The notes: generated by a model not told the origin, from the sequence alone. DNA of 64,000 nucleotides from Marinospirillum alkaliphilum DSM 21637 (GCF_900119735.1 NZ_FPJW01000012.1:1-64000); one strand, 5' to 3'. Shown: positions 26,141 through 34,505, numbered from the stretch's first letter. Translations and numbers: made by a program.

Positions 26141-26641
26141 ATGTTACGTCTACCCCTGCCAACAGCCCTGTACCAGCGGTTACCTTCACCGGCTCGCTTG
26201 ATTGCTCCACTGGATGCCCGCATCCCGTTGACCGTCAAGAAAAAACTGCTGGAACCCCGCTTGAACCGGATGTTTGCCGTTGCCTTGCAGGAAGGTGATT
26301 TTGAGCTGCTGGAAGGACGTTTTTTGCAATTGCACATCACTGATCCGGGTATCCGCCTGACCTTGACCCTGCAGCAAGGTCGACTTTGCCTCAGTCAGCG
26401 CCCCGGTGAAGCCGTGATCCGGGGTGACTGGCAGGCATTTCTGCGGCTGGCTTTAAGGCGAGAAGACCCGGATGGCCTGTTTTTCCGTCGTCAACTGGTG
26501 ATTGAAGGGGATACCGAACTGGGGCTGGGCATCAAGAATCTGCTCGACAGTCTGGACTGGTCACTTGAGCAGGGGCTGGAAGGACGCCTGTTGCAGTGGC
26601 TGGAACGGCTGGTTGCCAGCCGTTCCACCGTGGTGGTCTGA
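26141..26641 (+). CDS. ubiT: UbiT, SCP2-domain lipid-binding protein of anaerobic ubiquinone synthesis
   Basis: 166 residues with the SCP2 sterol-carrier fold (LPSPARLIAPLDARIPLTVKKKL; then VIRGDWQAFLRLALRREDPDGLFFRRQLVIEGDTELGLGIKNLLDSL in the second half). UbiT carries polyprenyl intermediates for the O2-independent ubiquinone pathway with UbiU and UbiV, which are encoded just downstream on the other strand. GGAG precedes the ATG. The gene converges with ubiV; 27 bases separate their ends. Confidence 0.9.
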   Translation: MLRLPLPTALYQRLPSPARLIAPLDARIPLTVKKKLLEPRLNRMFAVALQEGDFELLEGRFLQLHITDPGIRLTLTLQQGRLCLSQRPGEAVIRGDWQAFLRLALRREDPDGLFFRRQLVIEGDTELGLGIKNLLDSLDWSLEQGLEGRLLQWLERLVASRSTVVV

Positions 26642-26668
26642 AACAAAATACAGCATGCCGGGCGAGTT

Positions 26669-27583
26669 TCAGTGCCCGGACAGTTGCAACTGCTGCATGC
26701 CAGGTGCGCCGAACCAGTAACCGTTGCAACGGTCGAGATCCAGCAGTTGCAAGGGATCACGCTCCGGCAACTGGCCATTTCGCATGACATCAAAAGCGGC
26801 CACCACTTCAGCCATGCCGCTTGCAATCGGGCTGAGGCGCAGTGAACTGATTCCCATGTCCTTGATTTCCGGTCCCTGATCCAGCAGGTTGCAGCAGGCA
26901 CCGGACAGGGTCTGGATGCCGTTCATGGTGAATAACTGATGCTGCTCCTGTGAATGCAGTGACAGACCGGAAGGATAGTCGCGGCAGACAAACTGGCAGC
27001 GATCCTTTGGCAAGTCATGATGCCGGGCGGTGAAACAGCGTGCCGACCAGGCCAGCGGCAGGTGGCCGAAGGCAAAAACCTCGGTCTGCAGTTGTGGTTG
27101 TTGCTGCACAATCCACTGCTGCATGTCAGTGAGTGTTTCCTTTGGCAGCTCCACCGGAAACACCCAGTGCTGCATGCCCTGGCGCACCAGCAGATCAAGC
27201 GTGGCGGTGTTGTAGATGTTCAGCGCGGCACCGGCCATGAAGGGTTGCTGCAGTTCATGGCAGACCTGCACGGCACTCATGTCCGATGCTTCCACCAGTG
27301 CCACACTGCTGCTGTCGGCAGCGGCTTCCACCAGTTTGTAAAGCTGGCGCAGATCGGCTTCAGACTCCAGCAGTGTCTGGCTGGACAGCAGCACTTCTTT
27401 ACCGGCAGCCTTCAGTTGATCCGCAATCATCAGCCAGTCTGGCAGTTTCATTTCACGGCGGCGGGAACAGACGGTTTCTCCCAGGCAAACCCGGTCCACC
27501 GGCCATTCGGCCACCTGTTGATAAAAGGCCCGCACCTGCTCGGCCGGCCAGAAGAACAGCAGCGGTCCCAGTGTCAGTTTCAT
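26669..27583 (-). CDS. ubiV: UbiV, U32-family O2-independent ubiquinone hydroxylation protein
   Basis: 304 residues. It starts MKLTLGPLLFFWP, closely parallel to E. coli UbiV; this ATG has AGGAG 6 bases upstream. An earlier in-frame ATG at 27598 overlaps the ubiU stop (ATGA), so coupling exists either way. U32 markers: CLGETVCSRRREMKLPDW and GHLPLAWSARCFTARHHDLPKDRCQFVCRDYPSG, which hold the [4Fe-4S] cysteines. With UbiU it hydroxylates ubiquinone precursors, with prephenate as oxygen donor according to work on E. coli. It supplies quinone for nitrate respiration. Confidence 0.92.
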   Translation of the reverse strand: MKLTLGPLLFFWPAEQVRAFYQQVAEWPVDRVCLGETVCSRRREMKLPDWLMIADQLKAAGKEVLLSSQTLLESEADLRQLYKLVEAAADSSSVALVEASDMSAVQVCHELQQPFMAGAALNIYNTATLDLLVRQGMQHWVFPVELPKETLTDMQQWIVQQQPQLQTEVFAFGHLPLAWSARCFTARHHDLPKDRCQFVCRDYPSGLSLHSQEQHQLFTMNGIQTLSGACCNLLDQGPEIKDMGISSLRLSPIASGMAEVVAAFDVMRNGQLPERDPLQLLDLDRCNGYWFGAPGMQQLQLSGH

Positions 27584-27594
27584 GTTCTGCTCCT

Positions 27595-28587
27595 TCATTT
27601 CCAGGACCGGTGATAAGCACCGAGGGTGGTGACACTGCCTTCGGACAGGCTGCTCAGTTGTGCCTGCCAGTTCGGCAGTACACTGAATTCACCGGGTTGC
27701 TGCAGTCTGTCCAGTGCCTGCCGCCAGACACCGGTGACCTGCCCGACATAGGCCGGGCTGCGCTGACGGCCCTCCAGCTTGATGGCCTTGATGCCGATGG
27801 CCTGTAATTGTGGCAGCAGATCCAGGGTGTTCAGACTGGTGGGTTCTTCCAGTGCGTGGTAAGTCTGTCCGGCCACTTCAAAACGCCCCTTGCAGAGGGT
27901 TGGGTAACCGGCTTTTTCATCCTTGCCGTAACAGTCAATCAACACACCATTAAGGCGGGATTCCAGTCCCGCTGGTGTTTCTTCCCAGCGTACCGCCTTG
28001 GCCGGTGAACAGGCGCCCCGTGAATTGGGGGACTCATCGGTCAGGTAGGAGGACAGGTAACAGCGCCCTTCCACCATGATGCACAGGCTGCCAAAACCAA
28101 ACACCTCCAGTTCCACTGGCGACTGGGTCGCCAGTTCCTTCACCTGAGCCAGCGACAGCACCCTTGGCAACACGGCACGGCGTATGCCGAAGTTGCGATG
28201 GTAAAAATCCAGTGCTGCCCGGGTGGTGGCTGAACCCTGTACCGACAGATGGCGCGCCACCTGTGGGTGCCGGTTGCAGGCATAATCCAGCAGGCCAGTA
28301 TCAGCCAGTATCAGTGCATCCACGCCCAGTGCAGCAGCCTGATCCACGGCATGAGTCCAGATCGACCAGCCGGCAGGTTGGGGATAGGTATTGATGGCAC
28401 AGAACACCCGGCAGCCACGAGCACGGGCGTAAGCAATGCCTTCGGCAGCCTTGTTTTCACTGAAATTCAGACCGGCAAACTGCCGGGCATTGGTGGCGTT
28501 GCGAAAGCCCAGATACACGGCATCAGCACCCTGATCAACCGCGGCCCTGAGCGCCGGAAGGTTTCCGGCGGGACATACCAGTTCCAT
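27595..28587 (-). CDS. ubiU: UbiU, U32-family O2-independent ubiquinone hydroxylation protein
   Basis: 330 residues. Start MELVCPAGNLPALRAAVDQG is the U32 signature. C169, C176, C193 and C232 fall at the same numbers as the [4Fe-4S] ligands of E. coli UbiU (CIMVEGRC, GACSPAK, LCKGRF). It forms a complex with UbiV, whose gene overlaps it by four bases. A perfect FNR box lies 66 bases before the start, so expression should be anaerobic. No ubiquinone hydroxylase using O2 is in the window. Confidence 0.95.
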   Translation of the reverse strand: MELVCPAGNLPALRAAVDQGADAVYLGFRNATNARQFAGLNFSENKAAEGIAYARARGCRVFCAINTYPQPAGWSIWTHAVDQAAALGVDALILADTGLLDYACNRHPQVARHLSVQGSATTRAALDFYHRNFGIRRAVLPRVLSLAQVKELATQSPVELEVFGFGSLCIMVEGRCYLSSYLTDESPNSRGACSPAKAVRWEETPAGLESRLNGVLIDCYGKDEKAGYPTLCKGRFEVAGQTYHALEEPTSLNTLDLLPQLQAIGIKAIKLEGRQRSPAYVGQVTGVWRQALDRLQQPGEFSVLPNWQAQLSSLSEGSVTTLGAYHRSWK

Positions 28588-28652
28588 GATGGACTCCGGT
28601 CAGATGGGAAACAGAAAATTTTCCAAGGCTAACGGGCCTGCTGTTTTATGCC

Positions 28653-28666
28653 TTGATGTTGATCAA
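28653..28666 (-). promoter_or_regulatory. Perfect FNR/DNR box before ubiUV
   Basis: TTGATGTTGATCAA matches TTGATN4ATCAA at all ten positions. It lies 66 bases before ubiU and 19 bases after the chemoreceptor stop. A weak TAGCCT -10 is 21 bases downstream, a class II layout. Confidence 0.85.
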
Positions 28667-28684
28667 GGGGACAGGAAAGCCCGC

Positions 28685-30298
28685 TCAGTTATCGACGGAA
28701 ACCAGGGTTTTAAATTCTTGTAAACGCTGGCTGAGGTGTCTGATTTCACCGTGAATCCTGTCACTACTGTGCACGACATCCCCGGCATCCTGGCTGTTGG
28801 TGGATGCGATGTTGGCAATCTGCTGCAGGTGTGCATTCATGGCTGCCGCCGCTTGGTTCTGCTGTTCTGCTGCGGTGGCAATCTGCTGGTTCATGGTGTT
28901 GATCTGTTCCACCGCACTGACAATGCCATTCAGGGTTGCTGTTGCACTTTCCACCTGCTGAACCCGCTGAGTGGTTTCCTGTGAAGCCTTGCGGATGCGT
29001 TCTGCCGAGGCATGGCTACCCTGCTGCAGGCGGCTGATGATCTGCTGAATTTCAACCGTGGATTCCTGCGTTCTGCGGGCCAGATTGCGCACTTCGTCAG
29101 CAACCACGGCAAAGCCGCGTCCTGCCTCACCGGCGCGGGCCGCTTCGATGGCCGCATTCAGTGCCAGCAGGTTGGTCTGCTCAGAAATCTGGTTGATCAC
29201 TTCAAGCACATGATCGGCTTCACTGCTTTCTTCTTCCAGTCGTTCGATCTGATCTGCGGCTTCGGTCATGTCGGCTGCCAGTGAAAGCAGTAACCGAGCG
29301 GCGTCCTGTACCTCCCTGTTACCGATGGATGCCTGCTGGTCGGCCTGCTGTGCCGCACTGGCAGCCAGTTCCGCATTTTCCGCCACTTCCGCAATGCTGG
29401 CTGTCATCTGGTTCATCGCCAGGCTGACCTGATCCAGATCCTCGTGCTGGCGCTGCACACCCGCCCGGGTTCTGTCCGTGGCCTGCAACACCCCATCAAC
29501 ATGGCTACGGGTTGTGGCAGCGGATTGTTTAACGTCATCCAGCAGTTTGCAGACCTGGTCCTGCATGCTGTTGTAGGCCGTCATCATCTGCCCGATTTCA
29601 TCATCGGCATGGTAAACCTTCATGCGGTGACGGAAGTCGCCCTGCCCTACTTTTCTGAGGCCATGCAGCAGTGACTGAATGTTGTTCATCAGATGGCTGA
29701 GACCAAACAGCCGTCCCATGATCACCATCAGCAGAATGATCAGCACACAGATAAATGCCAGCAGCATCTGGCGCTGTTGAGTGTTGGTGGATACCAGCGT
29801 CATGTGTTCTACCGTCTGGTGCATCTCCGCCAGCAAACGATCTGACACCTCACGGATGTGCTGCAGCTGCTCGGGTAGTGGTTGCTTCAGGTAGTTTTGA
29901 ATGACGCCCTGAAACTCTTGCCACGAGACTTCAACCTGCTGCAGTTGCTGTTGAACCACGGGATCATTGATACGCGAAATACTGCGTTCGGGGTTACCCT
30001 GGACCAGGTCCCGGTGAGCGGCATCAAAACGCTGGATGGTCCGGTTCAATACCTGTTGTTGCTCAGCACCCTGCACCACCAGCAGTACATCACGGGTGAT
30101 TTTCTGGCTGAGCATGCGCTGGGCACCGGCAACATTGATGGTTTCCGGTGAAACCGACATGCTCAGGTAGAGGGAGATGCTGGCGGTGCAGGCGAGTATA
30201 AAAATCAGCAGGTAAGAAAACAGGAACTGGCGATTCAGCGTTTTCAGTCCAACCGCCCTGAGCAGGCGGATGGTCAACAGCAGCATTTTCTGTTGCAT
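28685..30298 (-). CDS. Methyl-accepting chemotaxis protein with NarX/PilJ-type sensor domain
   Basis: 537 residues from the ATG at 30298 (an in-frame ATG at 30325 overlaps the preceding gene). Order: TM1 ([21 protein letters not shown]), a periplasmic helical domain with [20 protein letters not shown], which resembles the nitrate-binding P-box of NarX and the PilJ domain of the chemoreceptor McpN, TM2 ([20 protein letters not shown]), HAMP, and the cytoplasmic signalling domain with the hairpin tip [19 protein letters not shown]-type sequence. The role would be taxis to nitrate or nitrite. Operon with the DGC-domain gene upstream (10-base gap). Confidence 0.85.
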   Translation of the reverse strand: MQQKMLLLTIRLLRAVGLKTLNRQFLFSYLLIFILACTASISLYLSMSVSPETINVAGAQRMLSQKITRDVLLVVQGAEQQQVLNRTIQRFDAAHRDLVQGNPERSISRINDPVVQQQLQQVEVSWQEFQGVIQNYLKQPLPEQLQHIREVSDRLLAEMHQTVEHMTLVSTNTQQRQMLLAFICVLIILLMVIMGRLFGLSHLMNNIQSLLHGLRKVGQGDFRHRMKVYHADDEIGQMMTAYNSMQDQVCKLLDDVKQSAATTRSHVDGVLQATDRTRAGVQRQHEDLDQVSLAMNQMTASIAEVAENAELAASAAQQADQQASIGNREVQDAARLLLSLAADMTEAADQIERLEEESSEADHVLEVINQISEQTNLLALNAAIEAARAGEAGRGFAVVADEVRNLARRTQESTVEIQQIISRLQQGSHASAERIRKASQETTQRVQQVESATATLNGIVSAVEQINTMNQQIATAAEQQNQAAAAMNAHLQQIANIASTNSQDAGDVVHSSDRIHGEIRHLSQRLQEFKTLVSVDN

Positions 30299-30308
30299 GG
30301 TCAGGGCC

Positions 30309-30680
30309 TCAGCACTGTTCGTCATCCTGCAGGATCTGCAGCAGCACCTGCCAGGCTTGTTCCTGTTCCTCGTTGCTGTACAGCTGATCATAATGTTTGC
30401 GGAAACCCTGCTCATGCAGGCGCACATGCAGATCAGGCTCCACACCCACCTGTTGCAGGCAGGCATGGCTGCACTGCAGGGCACAACCATCAAGGGCCAG
30501 TATCCGGCGACCACTGCGGGCAGCCTTCACCAGTGCTGGAACCTTGCCGCCGACACCGGAGATACAGGACATTTCTGCCAGTCCCTGCTGGTTGAGTCGC
30601 AGTGCAAGGGTATTGGCCAGTTGGGCTACATCAGAGCAGCCAGAACAGGAATAAACCAGTGGAAGGTTTTTATCGGACAT
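30309..30680 (-). CDS. DGC-domain putative zinc-binding protein
   Basis: 123 residues, start at [10 protein letters not shown] because AGGTG lies 6 bases before it (another ATG is 9 bases upstream). Cysteine-rich: CSGCSD near residue 13, [20 protein letters not shown] (the DGC motif that names the family). Function is unknown; family members are thought to bind zinc or another metal. It overlaps or adjoins the chemoreceptor gene downstream, so the pair is one operon. No link of DGC proteins with chemotaxis is established. Confidence 0.72.
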   Translation of the reverse strand: MSDKNLPLVYSCSGCSDVAQLANTLALRLNQQGLAEMSCISGVGGKVPALVKAARSGRRILALDGCALQCSHACLQQVGVEPDLHVRLHEQGFRKHYDQLYSNEEQEQAWQVLLQILQDDEQC

Positions 30681-30707
30681 ATGCATCACCTGGATTTGAA
30701 TGCCGGT

Positions 30708-30855
30708 TTAAGAAACCTCTGATTAACTACTTTGCTGGCTTATGCTGTGTTGAAATTGGCCTCAAAATGCTCATTTACTCTGTGTAAACTCCGCTTTTTC
30801 AGCCAATTTCGCCTTGCCTAACCTGCGCTCGTGACATTAATCAGAGGTTTCTTAA
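30708..30855. repeat. MITE-like element with 19-bp perfect terminal repeats
   Basis: TTAAGAAACCTCTGATTAA (30708-30726) is repeated exactly in inverse at 30837-30855. The 148-base span has no coding frame. This looks like a miniature inverted-repeat element; the AACCTCTGATTAA ends and interior recall short elements derived from IS4-type insertion sequences, from memory. A clear target duplication is not visible. The element separates the DGC gene from the small RNA region. Confidence 0.75.
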
Positions 30856-30926
30856 GCAACCTTATCAATCCAGGTTGTGATTGGATTTAGCCATTAATGG
30901 GTAGTTCGATGGTTTAAATGGGGTAT

Positions 30927-30986
30927 AAAAAAGCCGGGATGTTTATCCCGGCAAGTATTAAAGCTGATCTTGGAGAATCAAGCCGA
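30927..30986 (-). ncRNA. Candidate FNR-dependent small RNA B
   Basis: On the minus strand a class II promoter is followed by about 60 nt and an intrinsic terminator. Promoter: FNR-type box at 31019-31032, then exactly 21 bases, then TAGAAT (30992-30997, five of six to the consensus); start expected near 30985. Terminator: CCGGGAT/ATCCCGG stem with a 4-base loop and six T at 30927-30932. No ORF of note is in the RNA. It contains a CUCC that could pair with ribosome sites. It could instead be only a second terminator of the dnr operon, but the promoter spacing argues against that. Confidence 0.68.
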
Positions 30987-31018
30987 GTCTTATTCTAATG
31001 AGGTTGTTGATACTTGCC

Positions 31019-31032
31019 ATGATGGTTATCAA
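31019..31032 (-). promoter_or_regulatory. FNR/DNR box of small RNA B
   Basis: On the minus strand TTGAT-AACC-ATCAT, nine of ten. Identical 14 bases occur at 31144-31157. The centre is 41-42 bases before the predicted RNA start. Confidence 0.7.
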
Positions 31033-31049
31033 TTCGCTGAATTAAATCC

Positions 31050-31110
31050 AAAAAAAGACCCGGATAAACCGGGCCAATGGCAGTATTCCTGCTATACCTG
31101 ACAGTAAGCG
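31050..31110 (-). ncRNA. Candidate FNR-dependent small RNA A
   Basis: Same layout as small RNA B: FNR-type box at 31144-31157, 21 bases, TAACAT as -10 (31117-31122, four of six), start expected near 31110, and a terminator at about 31051-31075 (CCCGG/CCGGG stem, TTTAT loop, seven T). The two RNAs share AATACT just before the terminator but little else. The box begins 10 bases after the dnr stop. It could also be the terminator of the dnr transcript, used twice. Confidence 0.65.
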
Positions 31111-31143
31111 ATCCTGATGTTACATCGACCTGTCGATGGGGAG

Positions 31144-31157
31144 ATGATGGTTATCAA
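31144..31157 (-). promoter_or_regulatory. FNR/DNR box of small RNA A
   Basis: Minus-strand TTGAT-AACC-ATCAT, same as at 31019. It lies directly after the regulator gene that may bind it. Confidence 0.68.
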
Positions 31158-31167
31158 GATCTTTTTT

Positions 31168-31983
31168 TTAATCCTGTCCTGCATCAAGCAGATCAGGGTC
31201 AGTAATAACAATTTCACGCCGATTGATTTGAATGACGCCATCTTTTTGCAGGGCAGCCAATACCCGTGAAAAGGTTTCCGGTTTCATGCCCAGATAAGCA
31301 GCGATCTGATACTTGGGCACCGGCAGCACCAGTCCCTGATTGCCACTGATGCCCATCAGGCGGTTGTCGTTGTCTTCACAGAGTTTTTTCAGGTAGCTGA
31401 TGACACGCTGGCGAGCATTGCAAATGGTGATGGTTTCAATTTCTGAATAGTGGCTGGAGCGTTTTTCTGCCAGATACTCAACCAATGCCAGTGCGGTGGT
31501 GTTGTTTTTGCGTGCCAGCTGCAAATAAAGTGGGGCTGAAAAGCCGATCAGGCGGGTTGGCCGGGTGGTTTCAGCAAAGCAGTCATAACGGCCGCCGCGG
31601 GTAAACACATCGTACTCACCCACCGCTTGCAGTGCCGTGGCGTTGCCAACAACACTTTCCATGCCGCTGTCAAAAATGCGAAAGAGTTTGATGGCACCGT
31701 CAATGACCAGATAAAAACGCTGGGCTTCATCACCCTGGCGGAACAGGGTCTCATGCGAGGGTAGTTCCAGGTGACGGGCCTTTTCCAGAATCAGCTCAAA
31801 GTCGTCATTGCCGATCTGCCGAAACAGGGGATGGCTGCGCACCAGGCATTTCATGCTGCAGCTGTTGTTGACCGGTCCCAGTCGGGCGTGCCTGCGACAG
31901 GCAACCCCCGGCAATACACAGCCATTACGCCGGGGCCTGCCCTGAATCGGGACAAGGGGTACTAAAACTGTTTGCTGAGCCAT
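31168..31983 (-). CDS. CRP/FNR-family regulator, DNR-like, with Cys-rich N terminus
   Basis: 271 residues. A cNMP-type sensor domain (LPSHETLFRQGDEAQRFYLVIDGAIKLFR), a long dimer helix, and a winged-helix DNA-binding domain with PETFSRVLAALQKDGVI; the E-x-x-S-R of the recognition helix is the FNR/DNR pattern that reads TTGAT. The first 50 residues carry C22, C29, C42 and C46, spaced unlike FNR, so an iron-sulfur cluster is possible but not certain. M44 is an alternative start that would give a DNR-sized protein. It overlaps the GGDEF/EAL gene by 22 bases and has GGGAG upstream. It is the last gene after narGHJI and probably controls the FNR-type boxes in this window. Confidence 0.78.
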   Translation of the reverse strand: MAQQTVLVPLVPIQGRPRRNGCVLPGVACRRHARLGPVNNSCSMKCLVRSHPLFRQIGNDDFELILEKARHLELPSHETLFRQGDEAQRFYLVIDGAIKLFRIFDSGMESVVGNATALQAVGEYDVFTRGGRYDCFAETTRPTRLIGFSAPLYLQLARKNNTTALALVEYLAEKRSSHYSEIETITICNARQRVISYLKKLCEDNDNRLMGISGNQGLVLPVPKYQIAAYLGMKPETFSRVLAALQKDGVIQINRREIVITDPDLLDAGQD

Positions 31984-33665
31984 GATTCCAGTTCTCCCAA
32001 AGGTTGTGGGCGCGACAAGAGGTAACCCTGATACAGATCACACTGCTGATGACGCAGCCAGTCACGTTGCCCGGTGTTTTCCACACCCTCAGCGATCACC
32101 TGCATGCCAAGGCCGTGACCGATGGCCAGAATGCTGCGAACAATCATCTGGTCATCCTTGTTGTGTTCAATGTCGGTGACAAAACTGCGGTCGATTTTCA
32201 GGAAGCGCACCGGCATCTTGCGCAGGTAACTGAAGTTGGAATAACCGGTGCCGAAGTCATCAATGTTAAGCAAAATACCCATCGCGGAGATCTGCTCCAG
32301 CAGGTTCAGTCCGCTTCTTTCCTGGCTGAGGATGACACTTTCAGTCAGTTCAATTTCCAGCCCCCGGTTGATGCGGTAACGTTCCAGACAGGATTTCAGA
32401 AAGTGGATGACATGAGGATCCATCAGTTGTTGCACAGACATGTTGATGGCAATACTGATGTCGGAAAAAGCGGTGTTTCGCCACTGTTGTAACTGGTGAC
32501 AGGCCTGCTCGATAACCCAGTAACCGAGGCGGTTGATCAGGCCGAAGCGTTCCGCCAGCGGAATGAACAGGTTGGGTGTCAGCAGCCCGCGTTGTGGATG
32601 GTTCCAGCGGATCAGCGCTTCAACTCCGGCCAGCTTGCCGTTGTCTAACTGGCACTTGGGTTGGTAATAAAGCTCCAGTTGGTCATGCTCCAGTGCTTCT
32701 CCGAGCTCACGGGTCAGGTCGATTTCATCCAGATCGGTGAAGTTTTCACGGTGATTGAATACCTGTACCCGGCCATAACCGGTTTTGCGTCCCTGAATCA
32801 GTGCCTGTTCAGCATTGCGCAGCATGGCATGGGCATCTTCAAATCCTTGCGGGCAGTATTCAATGCCGATGCTGACACTGACATCCACCACCTGGGTATC
32901 CAGTGCATATTTGCGGCTGATCAGGTTGCGTATGGCACGGAATTTTTCTTCGACCCGGGATCGGGAATCTTCCTGCCCCACCCACAGGTACTTGTCTGCG
33001 CCAATGCGTGCCAGTTGATCACTGCGGTCAGACAGCACCGTCAGTTCACGCGCCACTGCCTTGATCACCTGATCACCGGCAGAGGAGCTGTATTTTTCAT
33101 TGATGAAATAAAAGTGGTCGATGTCGATGACTGCCAGAAAAACACGACTGCGCCGCTCGGGTGTCATGGCTGACAGCTGTTCAATGATGGCCTCCCGATT
33201 CATCAAGGCGGTCATGGCATCACGTTTTTTCAGATACTCAATGATTTCCTGCTTGTCTTCATGGATCGACAGGTTCTGCATGATGCCCAGATAGCAGTCT
33301 GTTTTGCCTTCAGTGTTGCGAACATTCATGATTGACAGCCATTCGGTGTAAAAGCTGCCATCCCTTTTTTTGTTGGTCATCACACCTTGCCAGTAACCGG
33401 CCTGGTGAATGGCATTCCACATCTTGTGGTAGTGGGCACTGTCATGCTGTCCAGATTTGAGCAACTGAGGTGTTTTACCGCGAACTTCTTCTTCCGGGTA
33501 ACCGGTGATCAGGGTGAACGCCTGATTCACAAAAAGGATTTCCTGGCGGGCGTTGGTGAGAATGACGCCATTGTCACTGAACTCGATGATGCCCTCGAGC
33601 AGTTGTGTCAGGGTCTGCCGGGGGTAATGGGTCCAGCGTCCCGGCAGTGTTTCTGCACTTGTCAT
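31962..33665 (-). CDS. PAS-GGDEF-EAL protein, probable c-di-GMP phosphodiesterase
   Basis: 567 residues; start chosen at 33665 where GGAGG precedes by 5 bases (a GTG 12 bases earlier is in frame). PAS/PAC near residues 20-140 (DNGVILTNARQEILFVNQAF), a GGDEF domain whose signature is degenerate (IGADKYLW, so no cyclase activity expected), and an EAL domain with intact EALIRW, NIDDFGTGYS and AEGVEN. So it likely breaks down c-di-GMP, with the dead GGDEF perhaps sensing GTP. It follows ppiC by about 30 bases and overlaps dnr, which puts c-di-GMP control inside the nitrate reductase operon. Confidence 0.82.
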   Translation of the reverse strand: MTSAETLPGRWTHYPRQTLTQLLEGIIEFSDNGVILTNARQEILFVNQAFTLITGYPEEEVRGKTPQLLKSGQHDSAHYHKMWNAIHQAGYWQGVMTNKKRDGSFYTEWLSIMNVRNTEGKTDCYLGIMQNLSIHEDKQEIIEYLKKRDAMTALMNREAIIEQLSAMTPERRSRVFLAVIDIDHFYFINEKYSSSAGDQVIKAVARELTVLSDRSDQLARIGADKYLWVGQEDSRSRVEEKFRAIRNLISRKYALDTQVVDVSVSIGIEYCPQGFEDAHAMLRNAEQALIQGRKTGYGRVQVFNHRENFTDLDEIDLTRELGEALEHDQLELYYQPKCQLDNGKLAGVEALIRWNHPQRGLLTPNLFIPLAERFGLINRLGYWVIEQACHQLQQWRNTAFSDISIAINMSVQQLMDPHVIHFLKSCLERYRINRGLEIELTESVILSQERSGLNLLEQISAMGILLNIDDFGTGYSNFSYLRKMPVRFLKIDRSFVTDIEHNKDDQMIVRSILAIGHGLGMQVIAEGVENTGQRDWLRHQQCDLYQGYLLSRPQPLGELESWLSKQF

Positions 33666-33694
33666 AGCAACCTCCACGAGGGCATGCTGTTGAC

Positions 33695-34483
33695 TCAGTT
33701 GAGCGTGATTCCGGTCACCTCTGCCTGCTCGGCCAGCCGGTGCAGGTAGTCGTGAATGGCAGTGCGAGTGGCTTTTTCACTCAGGTAGTTTTTGATGCGT
33801 TCCGCCACTGCTTCATAAGGCAGCAGCTCACCATTCACATGCTGATCAATGATCACCAGATGGTAGCCATAACGGCTTTCTATCAGTTGTGAGTGGAGGC
33901 CTTCCGGCAGGTTGAATACCTGCTGCTCAAATTCTGCAACTGTCTGACCTTTGGAAATCTGCCCCAGCTGTCCGCCCTGAAGGCGAGACTCACAGGCCGA
34001 ATGACGCAGGGCCAGTTCATCAAAGGTGTCTGGTGCTGTCTGTAATTGCTGCAACAGTGCCAGGCCCAGATCCCGCTGCTGGTCACGGGTGGTGATGTCA
34101 TCCGGTGCCGCAGCCAGCAGGATATGACGGGCTGCCACCAGCGGTGAGCTGGTGAAACGTTCCGGATTCTGTTGGTGATAACGACGGCAGGTGGCTTCAT
34201 CCGGTGGTTCAATCTGCAGTTCACGATCCAGTAGACTGGCCAGTTGTGCCTGTTCGTCCGCTTCGTTGTCGAGTGCCAGTTCGGCGGCCCGGCGTTGCAT
34301 CAGGTGGCGCACCACCAGACTGCGGGCTGCTGCTTCCCAGGCTTCTTCCAGGCTGGCACCGGGGTGCTGTTGCATTTCCCGGGCAATGCTTTCGGCAGGA
34401 ATGAGCTCTTCTCCGATTCTGACGGTGGGAAAGTCGTCTGGCTGGAAGCCCTGGGTGATATCGGCGATGGGTATGCTGTGCAT
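33695..34483 (-). CDS. Parvulin-type PPIase of the nar operon (NifM/PpiC-like)
   Basis: 262 residues. The parvulin domain runs from about residue 110 (LVAARHILLAA) to residue 205 (GGQLGQISKGQTVAEFEQQVF, then SRYGYHLV). The helical N-terminal half is as in NifM-like proteins. There is no signal peptide. Pseudomonads also carry such a PPIase after narI, where it is thought to help nitrate reductase folding. It lies 63 bases after narI, across a strong hairpin. Confidence 0.83.
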   Translation of the reverse strand: MHSIPIADITQGFQPDDFPTVRIGEELIPAESIAREMQQHPGASLEEAWEAAARSLVVRHLMQRRAAELALDNEADEQAQLASLLDRELQIEPPDEATCRRYHQQNPERFTSSPLVAARHILLAAAPDDITTRDQQRDLGLALLQQLQTAPDTFDELALRHSACESRLQGGQLGQISKGQTVAEFEQQVFNLPEGLHSQLIESRYGYHLVIIDQHVNGELLPYEAVAERIKNYLSEKATRTAIHDYLHRLAEQAEVTGITLN

Positions 34484-34505
34484 GATTTTGTGCCCCTTGC
34501 GGTGA

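Noticed and set aside
30898-31101. Plus-strand open frame ending ...CHDGYQFAELNPKKDPDKPGQ through the small RNA region
   Set aside because: It has no good start or ribosome site, and the protein-like stretch is read from two terminator stems and FNR boxes of the other strand.
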